DNA of 64,000 nucleotides, from NCBI GenBank assembly GCA_035420085.1, contig DAOLUH010000002.1, positions 1 to 64,000 on the forward strand, in the 5' to 3' direction. Positions within the stretch are counted from its first letter, which is position 1; each line of letters begins with the position of its first letter. The notes beneath the pieces are model-generated. The model saw only the letters and a list, made by a program, of their open reading frames with translations. It was not told where the DNA came from and searched no databases. The stretch is from DSWT01 sp035420085. GTDB lineage: Bacteria > Chloroflexota > Anaerolineae > B4-G1 > SLSP01. Made by a program: the position numbers and the translations under genes. This document shows positions 51,224-58,785 of this stretch, piece after piece.

Positions 51224-52910
51224 TGTAGGTGAGCCACTTGAACCGAATACACCACACGCGCGGCCTTTCCTCGTGGGCAATCCCTACCAGCGCCCGGTGA
51301 CGATCACGCTGGGGATGATTCCGCACTTGCCGGATTGGCAGTTGGAGCTTTCCCAAGACGTGTTGCCGAACGTACTGCCGGGGCAGACGCGGGTCGTCAC
51401 GCTGACGGTCACGCCGCCCGCCGACCTGCCAGCCGATGGCGACGTCATCGTGGACGTGGAAGCCTTCGTCGAGGGTGAGTTGATCGGCGGATTCCGCAAG
51501 ATTTTCCGCCCGCCCGTGCCCGTTCACCGGCCCAAAGACCCGGTCTACGCGGAATCGGAGATCGGCGTCGACCCGTATCCGGCGATCGCCGGCCAACCGA
51601 CGAAGCTCAGCGTCGATGTGTTCAATCCCACCGATCAAGATCGCTTTGTGACGGTGACGTTCAGCATCGCCAACTTTGGCATCGGATTGCCGTTCAACAC
51701 GGCGAATATCGCCCCGAATCCGATCCGCGTCTTCGTGCCGAAGTTCGGTGCAGCGAAGGGACACGTCATCTGGACGCCTCCCAATTTTGGCGGCCATTTC
51801 TGCGTGCGGGTGACGCTGGAGATGGAGGGCCACGAGCCGATCTGGAGCCAGCGCAACATCGACGTGGGCGAGCCGCTGCGACCGGGCATCCCCCATGCGA
51901 TGACGTTTCAGGTGGGCGGATGGCCTTACACGGAGCCGGTCACGGTAAGTCTGGGTCTGCGCCTTCACAGGGATGGGTGGCATGTCGCGCTTTCGCAGGA
52001 CGTGGCACCGAACGTAGCGCCGGGCCAAACGGTCGCGGTCACGCTCACCGTGACGCCGCCAGATGATGCCGTACTCGGCACGGGTGATCCCATCGTGGAT
52101 GTGGAAGGCTTCGTGAACGGTGAACTCATCGGCGGATTCCGCAAGCTCGACCGCCCGCCGGTGCCCATCCACAAGCCGCACGAAAAAGGCTACGCCGAGT
52201 CGGAGATCATGATCGAACCCTACCCGCCGCAGGTGGGCGTGGACTCGCTCGTCAGCACCGTCGTCCAAAACACCAGCGGCACAACGATGACCGTGGATCT
52301 GAAGTTCGGCTGGGCGGACTTCGGGATGGGCATCCCCTTCACGACGACCGGCATGGTGCCTTACACGCGCTCGCTGACCCTTTCCCCGGCGATGACGCAA
52401 ACGGCGACCGTGACGTGGACACCGACACAAGCGGGGCATCAGTGCGTCCAGGTTTGGCTCAGCGACCCGGAAGGCGTGTACGAGCCGCAGCGCAGCCAGC
52501 GCAACGTGGATGTGACCGAGCGCCCGCCGTGCAATCAGACCAGAGTCTTCACGATGACGATCTACAACGATTCGCCGCTCACTGCCACGGTGGACGTCGG
52601 CCTGATCACGTTCAACGTGCCGGCTGACTGGCAGATCACCGTCACGCCTACGCCTACCCTGGAACTTGGCCCGTGGAGTTCCGGTGTCGTCACGGTGACG
52701 GTGCTGATTCCGTGTCCATTGCTATCCGCCGCGATGTTCGAAGCGCAAACCATCTACGCAGTACAACAAGCGTCCGGTAGCGTGCCCACCATTGATGTAG
52801 AGGGTTACGTCGACGGCGAGCTGGTAGGAGGGCTTGAGCTTCAGTTCGAAGGGGCAGCCCCTGAGGAACCTCACATGATCTATCTACCCCTGGTATTGAA
52901 AGACTGGTAA
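50796..52910 (+). CDS. secreted beta-sandwich repeat protein, C-terminal fragment with YLPLVLK tail
   Basis: 704 codons continuing module B (PIVDIEAYAEGRLIGGFRK) and then modules C, D and E of 210-215 residues each (YAESEI at about 50910, 51540 and 52190). Conserved blocks: FGIGLPF, VIWTPP, SQRNIDVGEPL, QDVxPNVxPGQTxxVTLTVTPP. It ends in HMIYLPLVLKDW, the C-terminal tail typical of secreted Chloroflexota proteins. It lacks its own ribosome-binding site and signal peptide, so it is the frame-shifted remainder of the gene starting at 49709. Confidence 0.75.
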   Translation: MPPDRTPIVDIEAYAEGRLIGGFRKIFRPPVPIHRPRDPIYAESEIFIHPYPPRAFEPTEVGMEIRNPTEEPQTVTVTFSAADFGIGLSFTPIHEPVVVEVPPLGMARPVIMWVPPRGGLWCIQVAIVAPGHREPFISRRNIDVGEPLEPNTPHARPFLVGNPYQRPVTITLGMIPHLPDWQLELSQDVLPNVLPGQTRVVTLTVTPPADLPADGDVIVDVEAFVEGELIGGFRKIFRPPVPVHRPKDPVYAESEIGVDPYPAIAGQPTKLSVDVFNPTDQDRFVTVTFSIANFGIGLPFNTANIAPNPIRVFVPKFGAAKGHVIWTPPNFGGHFCVRVTLEMEGHEPIWSQRNIDVGEPLRPGIPHAMTFQVGGWPYTEPVTVSLGLRLHRDGWHVALSQDVAPNVAPGQTVAVTLTVTPPDDAVLGTGDPIVDVEGFVNGELIGGFRKLDRPPVPIHKPHEKGYAESEIMIEPYPPQVGVDSLVSTVVQNTSGTTMTVDLKFGWADFGMGIPFTTTGMVPYTRSLTLSPAMTQTATVTWTPTQAGHQCVQVWLSDPEGVYEPQRSQRNVDVTERPPCNQTRVFTMTIYNDSPLTATVDVGLITFNVPADWQITVTPTPTLELGPWSSGVVTVTVLIPCPLLSAAMFEAQTIYAVQQASGSVPTIDVEGYVDGELVGGLELQFEGAAPEEPHMIYLPLVLKDW

Positions 52911-52930
52911 AAACTCTTTGGTTGTGTCAG

Positions 52931-52967
52931 AGCCCCCCTTACGCAGGTTGTAAAGGGGGGCCTTTTC
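52931..52967 (+). terminator. Rho-independent terminator
   Basis: GCCCCCCTTAC / TTTACAACC... with GCCCCCC...GGGGGGC as the core stem, followed by CTTTTCTTG, 20 bases after the repeat-protein stop. Confidence 0.7.
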
Positions 52968-52996
52968 TTGTTGGCTGTTCAATGGTTTCGGTGTTG

Positions 52997-54517
52997 TTAT
53001 GGCTGTTGGCTGGCGACAAACGCGGCAGCAGTTTCATAGCGTGCGGATGTGTGTTCAACCAATTCCTCAACCGCGCTGTGAAAAGCCTCATCTGATTTCA
53101 GGAAGGTGTGTTCCTCATTCTCGCCGAGCGCGTAAGGTTCGATCATAACGGCCAGTTCGCGGTATATAGTTTCCATTCTGGCTGGCTCAAATGCGTCGTG
53201 GATGACGGCATCCACGTTGGCTACGTATTGTGCATAGTACATGGAATCATCCAGCAGATAACGGATGAGCGGCCAGTTTTCGTCAACCTCATGCATACTG
53301 AGAGAAAGCACATCCCGCATCCCTTGATTGGAACTCAACGCCATGTTGTTATCCCAGGGAATCCAGATGAGTTTGTCCGTGGTGGGATCGTGATAAAGAT
53401 AATAGTTGTGAGGCATAACGCCATACGTATCCCAGTTTTGTATAACGGCGTTGACAGCCAACCAGTTGAGGAAACCATTCACATCAAAGCTGGTTTCCAA
53501 TGCGCTGCGCCAGGCTGCCGGGTTGCTGGTGCGGGTAGCGGCGTGCAGCACGTTAAATAACGCCTGAATGTCGCTCCAATCGGTTTCTTTTTTGTGGTTT
53601 TGCTTTTCAAAGGCTGTTTCGCTGAATGTTCCCTCGGCAAAACTTGCCCCACGCCCTTCGGGCTTGTAGATGTTGCCCGTATTGTCCTCAAACTGTGTCT
53701 GGATGAGAGTATCCTCCACGATTTCGGTCAACGTGTAGAGGCCAAAGTAGATTGGAGCTTCGCCGTAGTCTAAATAGACCGCGTAAAAAGCTGTCTGCGC
53801 GGCCGGCACGCCGGCCGCGCGGAAAATGTCGGCGGTGACTTTCTCGCGCAAGAACGAAGCGTCGTTGAAGTTGCTGGAAAAGGCCAGTTGCTCAAACCCG
53901 TAGAAGCGTTGGTCCTCAATCTCAGGGTAGTCTTCCTCGAACTGGTCGAAATCCAGGCGGATAGGTAGTTTCATAATGCCGCTGCCCCACGAGGTCATTA
54001 GAGAAGAGTTGCCCTTGAAGCGCAGGCCAACGTGGGTCCACGTCTTGCCTTCAAATGTCACCGTGGCGGGGACGTAGATAGGGTTTTCGATGCTGCCCAT
54101 GTTCTCGATCAGCGCGTCGCCGCCTGCATCTGGACGATTGCCGGGCACAGGCGGAGTGTCTCCTTGCAGGTTACCGCTGGGGCGTGGGGGTTTATCTGTT
54201 CCCGGCGGTATGTGTCCGCCTGGGCCACCTGCCCGCGCGCCGGATGGCCCGTACAGTGCGGTCAGATTATCCAGCAGCGCCCGCCAATCGGTCGCGTCAA
54301 TGGTGAAGTCAATCCGCTTCACTTCATCTTGCGAAAAGACAATCCCATAGTTGGGATCAACCGATTTGCCGTGTGTAGCTTCGGTCCAGTGCGCCGGACG
54401 CGTTCTCGCGTCCGTATCCGTGACTTCATCGCCGGATGTTGCTGGGACGATGAGGGGGCGACATGAAGTGCATAGGAGCGCCAACACGATGATGCCCAGG
54501 ACTACACGGTGTTTCAT
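52997..54517 (-). CDS. CotH-family kinase-like protein
   Basis: About 506 residues from ATG 54517, which overlaps the DUF4956 stop (ATGA). N-terminal export signal (MKHRVVLGIIVLALLCTSC; possible lipoprotein). CotH features: FTIDATDWRALLDNL, VPATVTFEGKTWTHVGLRFK, RIDTKYV-partner-like PIRLDFDQFEE, the GLYTLTEIVEDTLIQ loop, NIYKPEGRGAS, and IWIPWDNNMALSSNQ near the catalytic Asp. CotH proteins are atypical secreted protein kinases. It is translationally coupled to DUF4956 and VTC genes, a recurring trio. Confidence 0.88.
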   Translation of the reverse strand: MKHRVVLGIIVLALLCTSCRPLIVPATSGDEVTDTDARTRPAHWTEATHGKSVDPNYGIVFSQDEVKRIDFTIDATDWRALLDNLTALYGPSGARAGGPGGHIPPGTDKPPRPSGNLQGDTPPVPGNRPDAGGDALIENMGSIENPIYVPATVTFEGKTWTHVGLRFKGNSSLMTSWGSGIMKLPIRLDFDQFEEDYPEIEDQRFYGFEQLAFSSNFNDASFLREKVTADIFRAAGVPAAQTAFYAVYLDYGEAPIYFGLYTLTEIVEDTLIQTQFEDNTGNIYKPEGRGASFAEGTFSETAFEKQNHKKETDWSDIQALFNVLHAATRTSNPAAWRSALETSFDVNGFLNWLAVNAVIQNWDTYGVMPHNYYLYHDPTTDKLIWIPWDNNMALSSNQGMRDVLSLSMHEVDENWPLIRYLLDDSMYYAQYVANVDAVIHDAFEPARMETIYRELAVMIEPYALGENEEHTFLKSDEAFHSAVEELVEHTSARYETAAAFVASQQP

Positions 54518-55224
54518 AACGCACTTCTCTTTTCGACTTGGCGCTTTGGCGCTGGTTGCCCGGCCGGCGCAATCTGCAATTCCTGTCCGAAAAGTCCGGA
54601 GTAGTCCGGCGTATCCGGCGCTGATTGTACGAGCACGACCTGTTCTTGGGGTTCGGCGTAGTAGATTTTGATCTCCACCACGTCGCGCAGGAAGTCCAGC
54701 TTGCCGATTTCGCAACGAGTGATGTCCAGTCCCGTGCGCGCGCGCAGGTCGGCGAGCAGGAGCTGGTAATTCTCCGGCTTGATCAGGTCAATGCGCTCAT
54801 AGGTGATGCTCTTCTGGCTGACGTAGTGGAAACCCCACTCGCGCTCGACCAGGAAAAGCGCCAGCATCACGGCGATGTTGGCGATGAACATGCTGGCATA
54901 GCTGCCTTGCGTGACCAGAACCGCGTTCACGACCGCCAGCCCGATCATCACGAAGAGATATGTCATCTCCCGCACCGGAATGGGATCGGTTCGGTAACGC
55001 AGGATGGAAAAGATGGCAAACAAACCAAGTCCAAACCCGGCCTTCAAATCAACGCCGTTGAGCAAACTGGCGATCAGAAAAGCCAGGGTGTTGAACACTA
55101 AAAAGGTGAGCACGTAGTCCTTATCGCGCTTGACCGGATAATAGATATAGCGGATCATCAACAGCGCGACCACGCCGTTCAAGAGAAAACTAAAGCCAAA
55201 GGTCACAAAGTCGTCCACGATCAT
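54514..55224 (-). CDS. DUF4956 membrane protein
   Basis: 236 residues. Four hydrophobic segments in the first ~130 residues (FLLNGVVALLMIRYIYYPV, YVLTFLVFNTLAFLIASLL, AGFGLGLFAIFSIL, YLFVMIGLAVVNAVLV) with the family block FSILRYRTDPIPVREMTYLF, then a soluble C-terminal domain (ITYERIDLIKPENYQLLLAD). ATG 55224 directly touches AAGGAG; GTG 55218 is six bases from it and may be the real start. Overlaps the VTC gene by ~35 bases and CotH by 4. Confidence 0.88.
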   Translation of the reverse strand: MIVDDFVTFGFSFLLNGVVALLMIRYIYYPVKRDKDYVLTFLVFNTLAFLIASLLNGVDLKAGFGLGLFAIFSILRYRTDPIPVREMTYLFVMIGLAVVNAVLVTQGSYASMFIANIAVMLALFLVEREWGFHYVSQKSITYERIDLIKPENYQLLLADLRARTGLDITRCEIGKLDFLRDVVEIKIYYAEPQEQVVLVQSAPDTPDYSGLFGQELQIAPAGQPAPKRQVEKRSAL

Positions 55225-56044
55225 CTCCTTCGCGCATTATCTTGTTGATATGCAGCCACTGCGGCTTGAAATTGTTGTGCTTCACTTGAGCACATAGCAG
55301 GGAAAGCCCCATACAGTATTTGCTGAAACGCATCTCGCGCACGCCCAATGCCCGCATCTGGCCGACAAAGTCGGATCGCAGGGAGAAGCCTTCTTGCTTT
55401 ACTTCCGCGATGACGACGTTAGGCAATGCCGCGTGCATTGAGCCAAGCCAGAAATGTACCCCCACGTCCAGTGTCAGCCGCTCAGGGCGGTGTTTGCTCA
55501 CCAGGGTGATCCGTTGGAAATTGTTCCACAGCACTGGCTCCAGGTTTTGGGGCGCATCGGGATAGCAGGTTTGGAGGAAGGCCGTTGCCCGTGCGTCCAT
55601 TTGCATGGTCAGCGCCGGTGTTTGCGAGCGGCTTTTGACTGTGATATTCTTGTTCGTCTTGTGCTTGACTTCCAGAAAGCTCAGGTTTGAATCTACGTAG
55701 GCTCTGGCGCGCACTTTGTACCGGTTGCTCCAACTGTTGTGATGCTGCCGGTAGAGCGCAAAGTCCGGCGTGTCGAAGTATAGTGTCTGGTAGCGATGCA
55801 GCTTGCGTCCTGCGATTTCCAGCACGGCGTAGTCCGCGGTCAGACGTGAGAGCGCCTGGCTGAACTGTGCTTCACTCATCACGTACTTGGTGTCAATCCG
55901 GCTCAACAGCGCGACACTCTCCATCGCTGCCAGGCTGATGGGCGTGAAGCGTTCAAGTTCACGGGCGACGCTTGCCGCCGTTTCGTCACTGCCGGGCAGC
56001 CGTATCGCGGTGATGACAGAGCTTGTGTTCTCTTGTACCTGCAT
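55190..56044 (-). CDS. VTC-domain (polyphosphate-polymerase-like) protein
   Basis: About 284 residues from ATG 56044 (AGGAGG seven bases upstream). VTC tunnel residues are visible: LLSRIDTKYVMSEAQFSQAL, LYFDTPDFALYRQHHN, RYKVRARAYVDSNLSFLEVK-HKTNK, and the acidic NVVIAEVKQEG near the C-terminus. In yeast Vtc4 this fold makes inorganic polyphosphate from ATP; bacterial members with DUF4956 and CotH are less studied. First gene of the VTC-DUF4956-CotH operon. Confidence 0.88.
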   Translation of the reverse strand: MQVQENTSSVITAIRLPGSDETAASVARELERFTPISLAAMESVALLSRIDTKYVMSEAQFSQALSRLTADYAVLEIAGRKLHRYQTLYFDTPDFALYRQHHNSWSNRYKVRARAYVDSNLSFLEVKHKTNKNITVKSRSQTPALTMQMDARATAFLQTCYPDAPQNLEPVLWNNFQRITLVSKHRPERLTLDVGVHFWLGSMHAALPNVVIAEVKQEGFSLRSDFVGQMRALGVREMRFSKYCMGLSLLCAQVKHNNFKPQWLHINKIMREGDDRGRLCDLWL

Positions 56045-56074
56045 AAGCGTACCTCCTATCGTTTTCATACCCAT

Positions 56075-56120
56075 AGGATAACGCTTACTTGTTCAGAAAA
56101 GGTTAAGAACAGGTCAAGAT
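56075..56120 (-). promoter_or_regulatory. VTC operon promoter with TTAAGA direct repeats
   Basis: Three copies at 10-11 bp pitch on the plus strand: GTTCAGAA (56091), GGTTAAGA (56101) and GGTCAAGA (56112). On the minus strand a weak -10 TATCCT (56080-56075) lies about 11 bases beyond them, so the repeats would occupy the -35 region, as with PhoB/OmpR-type activators. Similar repeats lie at 58601-58630. Confidence 0.5.
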
Positions 56121-56345
56121 GTCGTTTAGATTGAGGAGATTTAAGAGTAGCGGAGTAGCTTGTCCTGAACGCAGCGCAGGATCGTCATTCCGAGGTCTTC
56201 CGAGGAATCTTCCTGAACGCAATGCAGGCGCTTGTCCTGAACATAGTGAAGGAAGGAATCTCCTGCGCAGCAGATTCCTCAGCCCCTTCTATGCTATCAA
56301 GGTGTTTGCTCATGAGGAATGGGGCTTCGGAATGACGTTTACCAG
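56120..56345 (+). repeat. dispersed CTTGTCCTGAAC / AGGAATC repeat block
   Basis: Variants of CTTGTCCTGAACRYAGYGMAGGA occur three times (about 56160, 56208, 56233) with paired CGTCATTCCGAGG ... CTTCGGAATGACG ends (56183 and 56325). The ~385-base gap between the VTC and kinase genes is filled by this palindromic material; no gene is seen. The 79-codon frame here is a known kind of repeat artefact. Confidence 0.65.
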
Positions 56346-56429
56346 CGTGGGGGATTGATGACCGGATTATTTTTCCAAGTTTTCATTATTTCGCCGCAAG
56401 CATGGGGCGCGAGCGACGGTGCGATGCTG

Positions 56430-57761
56430 TTATGGCAACACAACTTCAAATGTCGCGCCTTGCCCGACGGCACTCGTCACCGTGATGACGCCGCCATGCG
56501 CTTCGACCAGCGATTTGACAATCGCCAGGCCCAGGCCGGATTCGCCATGGTCGGCATAGCGCGAGGTTTCGCCGCGGTAAAAACGCTCGAAGATGTTGGG
56601 CAAGTCTTCTGGGGCGATGCCGCTGCCGGTATCGTGGATGCGCAGCAGCACGCCATTCTTGTGGGGATGCGCGCTCAACGTGATGCGTCCGCCCGCAGGG
56701 GTGTAGCGCAGCGCGTTGATGACCAGATTGCCCAGCACGCGCGCCATACGTTCTGGATCGACGTTCGTATCGGGCAAGTCCTCAGCAAGCTCCATCGTCA
56801 GGGCGACGCCGGCTTCTTGCGCCTGGGGCAGATAGGCCGCCACCGCCTGGCTGAGCAGTTCGCGCGACGACGTAGGCCGCCGGTTGAGCTTCAGTTCGCC
56901 CGCATCGGCCAGCGACAACAGGCGCAAATCGTCAATTAAATGGCTGAGGTGCTGCGCTTCCTGGTACATCGTCTCGAACGTGGCGCGTTTGGGCGCGAGG
57001 TCGCCGTCGCGCAGCGCCTCGGTGTAGCCTTTGATGACGGTCAGCGGGGTCCGCAGGTCGTGGGCGATGTCTGCCGTCATCTGACGGCGCAGCGTGTTCG
57101 CGCGCGCCAGGTCGGCGCTCATCTGGTTGAACGAAGCCGCCAACTGTCCCAGCTCGTCTTTCGTGCGCACGGGGACGCGCTGTTCCAGTTCCCCGCGCGC
57201 CATCGCCGTTGTCGCCGCCGTCAACTCGCGCAAGGGACGGGTGAGCGTGCGGGAGCCGAGAATGCCGAGGAACAGCGCCAGCGCGCCGGCGCCTATAGCA
57301 GAGATCATGAGCGCGCGGTTGGTGCGGACCAGGTAAATTTCGTCCTCCGGTTTGCGCACCGGCGGGGGCGCGTTTTCCAACAGTGTGCCGATGCGTTCGC
57401 CGTTCAGTTCGATGGCGGTTCCCTTTTCCATCTGCGCCGGCGACACGGGTTGCCCGACTTTGGAATGGGGATCGGCGATCACGATATGCCCATTCTGATC
57501 TACCAAAGTCAGCCCGACAAATGCAGCGGGCGCCGGCATTTGTTCGCGTAGGACTTCATTGACGCCCAGCCACGTGTGATTTTGCTCGTAATACGCGGTA
57601 ACGATGGCAATAAAATCGGCGCGACTTTGCTCCACCAACATACGGTCGAAGGCGGAGACGGTGGCGTAGCGCGTGAATACCGCCACGAGCACCACGCTGA
57701 GCAGGCTGATGCACACGACGATGACCGTCAACTTGAGCGTCAGCGAGTGACCAGTCTTCAT
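56430..57761 (-). CDS. HAMP-domain sensor histidine kinase
   Basis: About 443 residues from ATG 57761, overlapping the response regulator stop as ATGA. TM1 (LTVIVVCISLLSVVLVAVF), an extracytoplasmic sensor region with a PAS-like GLTLVDQNGHIVIADP, TM2 (ALMISAIGAGALALFLGILG), HAMP, HisKA with His in DIAHDLRTPLTVIKGYTEAL, and HATPase motifs NLVINALRYTP, DTGSGIAPEDLP and GLGLAIVKSLVEAHGG. It partners the OmpR-type regulator upstream. Confidence 0.95.
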   Translation of the reverse strand: MKTGHSLTLKLTVIVVCISLLSVVLVAVFTRYATVSAFDRMLVEQSRADFIAIVTAYYEQNHTWLGVNEVLREQMPAPAAFVGLTLVDQNGHIVIADPHSKVGQPVSPAQMEKGTAIELNGERIGTLLENAPPPVRKPEDEIYLVRTNRALMISAIGAGALALFLGILGSRTLTRPLRELTAATTAMARGELEQRVPVRTKDELGQLAASFNQMSADLARANTLRRQMTADIAHDLRTPLTVIKGYTEALRDGDLAPKRATFETMYQEAQHLSHLIDDLRLLSLADAGELKLNRRPTSSRELLSQAVAAYLPQAQEAGVALTMELAEDLPDTNVDPERMARVLGNLVINALRYTPAGGRITLSAHPHKNGVLLRIHDTGSGIAPEDLPNIFERFYRGETSRYADHGESGLGLAIVKSLVEAHGGVITVTSAVGQGATFEVVLP

Positions 57762-58459
57762 CGTTCGGGTCTTTCGCTGCAAAAGCGGTAGCCCGCGCCG
57801 AAGACGGTTTCGATGTAGCGCGGATTGGCGGGGTCCGGCTCAATCTTGGTGCGCAGGTTGCGGATGTGGACGTTGATCGAGCGTTCGAGGCCCTCAAAGG
57901 CGATACCTTGAACGGCTTCCAGCAGCGCCGCGCGGCTGAAGACGTGTCCCGGTTCCGTCATCAACTGGGCCAACAGTTCGAATTCAGTCGGCGTCAGCTT
58001 GACCGGCTTATCGCCCACCGTCACCGTGCGTTGGTCTTTGTCCAGGACGACATCGGCCACGCGCAGGATGTCCGGTGCATACGCCATCTTCCCGGCGCGG
58101 CGCAGGACAGCGCGGACACGCGCCAGCAGTTCGCGCATCCCGAAGGGCTTGGTGATGTAGTCATCGGCGCCCAGTTCCAGCCCCAGGACTTTGTCCGACT
58201 CATCCAGCCTGGCTGTCAACAGGATGATCGGGGTATCTTGCTCTTTGCTAAAGATGCGGATGAACTCGTAGCCATCCAGCTTGGGCATCATAATGTCGAG
58301 CAGAATCAGGTCGGGCTTTTCTTCGCGCGCGACGAAGAGCGCCTGCTGCCCATCCCCCGCCGTCACCACGCGAAACCCTTGCTCGGTCAGATAATCCTTG
58401 ACCAGCGCGCGCAAACTGGCTTTGTCATCCACCACCAGAATTGTTCTTGCCATCGTCAT
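57758..58459 (-). CDS. OmpR/PhoB-type response regulator
   Basis: About 233 residues. Receiver: ILVVDDKASLRALV, phospho-acceptor Asp in DLILLDIMMPKLDG, Lys in DYITKPFGMRELLARV. C-terminal winged helix: LTPTEFELLAQLMTEPGHVF, GLERSINVHIRNLRTKIEPD, YIETVFGAGYRF. Start ATG 58459 or 58453; no strong ribosome-binding site for either. First gene of the regulator-kinase operon, divergent from the DUF4353 lipoprotein. Confidence 0.95.
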   Translation of the reverse strand: MTMARTILVVDDKASLRALVKDYLTEQGFRVVTAGDGQQALFVAREEKPDLILLDIMMPKLDGYEFIRIFSKEQDTPIILLTARLDESDKVLGLELGADDYITKPFGMRELLARVRAVLRRAGKMAYAPDILRVADVVLDKDQRTVTVGDKPVKLTPTEFELLAQLMTEPGHVFSRAALLEAVQGIAFEGLERSINVHIRNLRTKIEPDPANPRYIETVFGAGYRFCSERPER

Positions 58460-58515
58460 TCGTTTTTGCTGAAATAATGCCGCGTCTATTTGCAGCATAC
58501 CTGCATCCCCAATTA

Positions 58516-58592
58516 TAAAGCGTAAAACGTAAAACGTAAGAAGCGCCTTACGTTTTACGCTTTACGCATCACGTTTTACGCTTTACGTTTTA
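58516..58592 (+). repeat. CGTAAAA heptamer repeat, inverted arms
   Basis: CGTAAAA, CGTAAAA, CGTAAGA on the left; TTACGTT, TTACGCT, TTACGCA, TCACGTT, TTACGCT, TTACGTT on the right. It folds into an imperfect hairpin between the response regulator and its putative operator. Confidence 0.8.
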
Positions 58593-58600
58593 ATCCAGTG

Positions 58601-58630
58601 TATCAAGAACTGATTAAGATTTGATTAAGA
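58601..58630 (+). promoter_or_regulatory. TTAAGA direct repeats, candidate response-regulator operator
   Basis: TATCAAGA (58601), TGATTAAGA (58611) and TGATTAAGA (58622): the last two are identical over nine bases at exactly 11 bp pitch, one helical turn, the layout bound by OmpR/PhoB-type regulators. It lies in the divergent region between regulator-kinase and DUF4353 genes and resembles the VTC operon site at 56091-56119. Confidence 0.5.
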
Positions 58631-58690
58631 ACCGGTACAGATAAAGACAAGGCGACAAGGCGCACTTTTTCACCGGGATGTCCCCTATTC

Positions 58691-58719
58691 TCGGCAGACT
58701 CTCAGGATTTTCTTAGAAT
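58691..58719 (+). promoter_or_regulatory. promoter of the DUF4353 gene
   Basis: TCGGCA (58691-58696), 17-base spacer, TAGAAT (58714-58719). The leader to ATG 58786 would be about 60 bases. Confidence 0.45.
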
Positions 58720-58785
58720 GTCTTCAGGACAGTTGGTTATTGTGAAGGGTGAAACGACAATGATTTCCAAAGGGGGAAAACTGGT

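Noticed and set aside
50688..52439. 583-codon minus-strand frame over the repeat-protein gene
   Set aside because: Arg/His/Asp-rich mirror of the modules; the plus-strand modules are homologous to each other and end in a known tail type.
56119..56358. 79-codon frame with a PEHSEGRNLL-type sequence
   Set aside because: A well-known kind of translation of dispersed CTTGTCCTGAAC repeats; not a gene.
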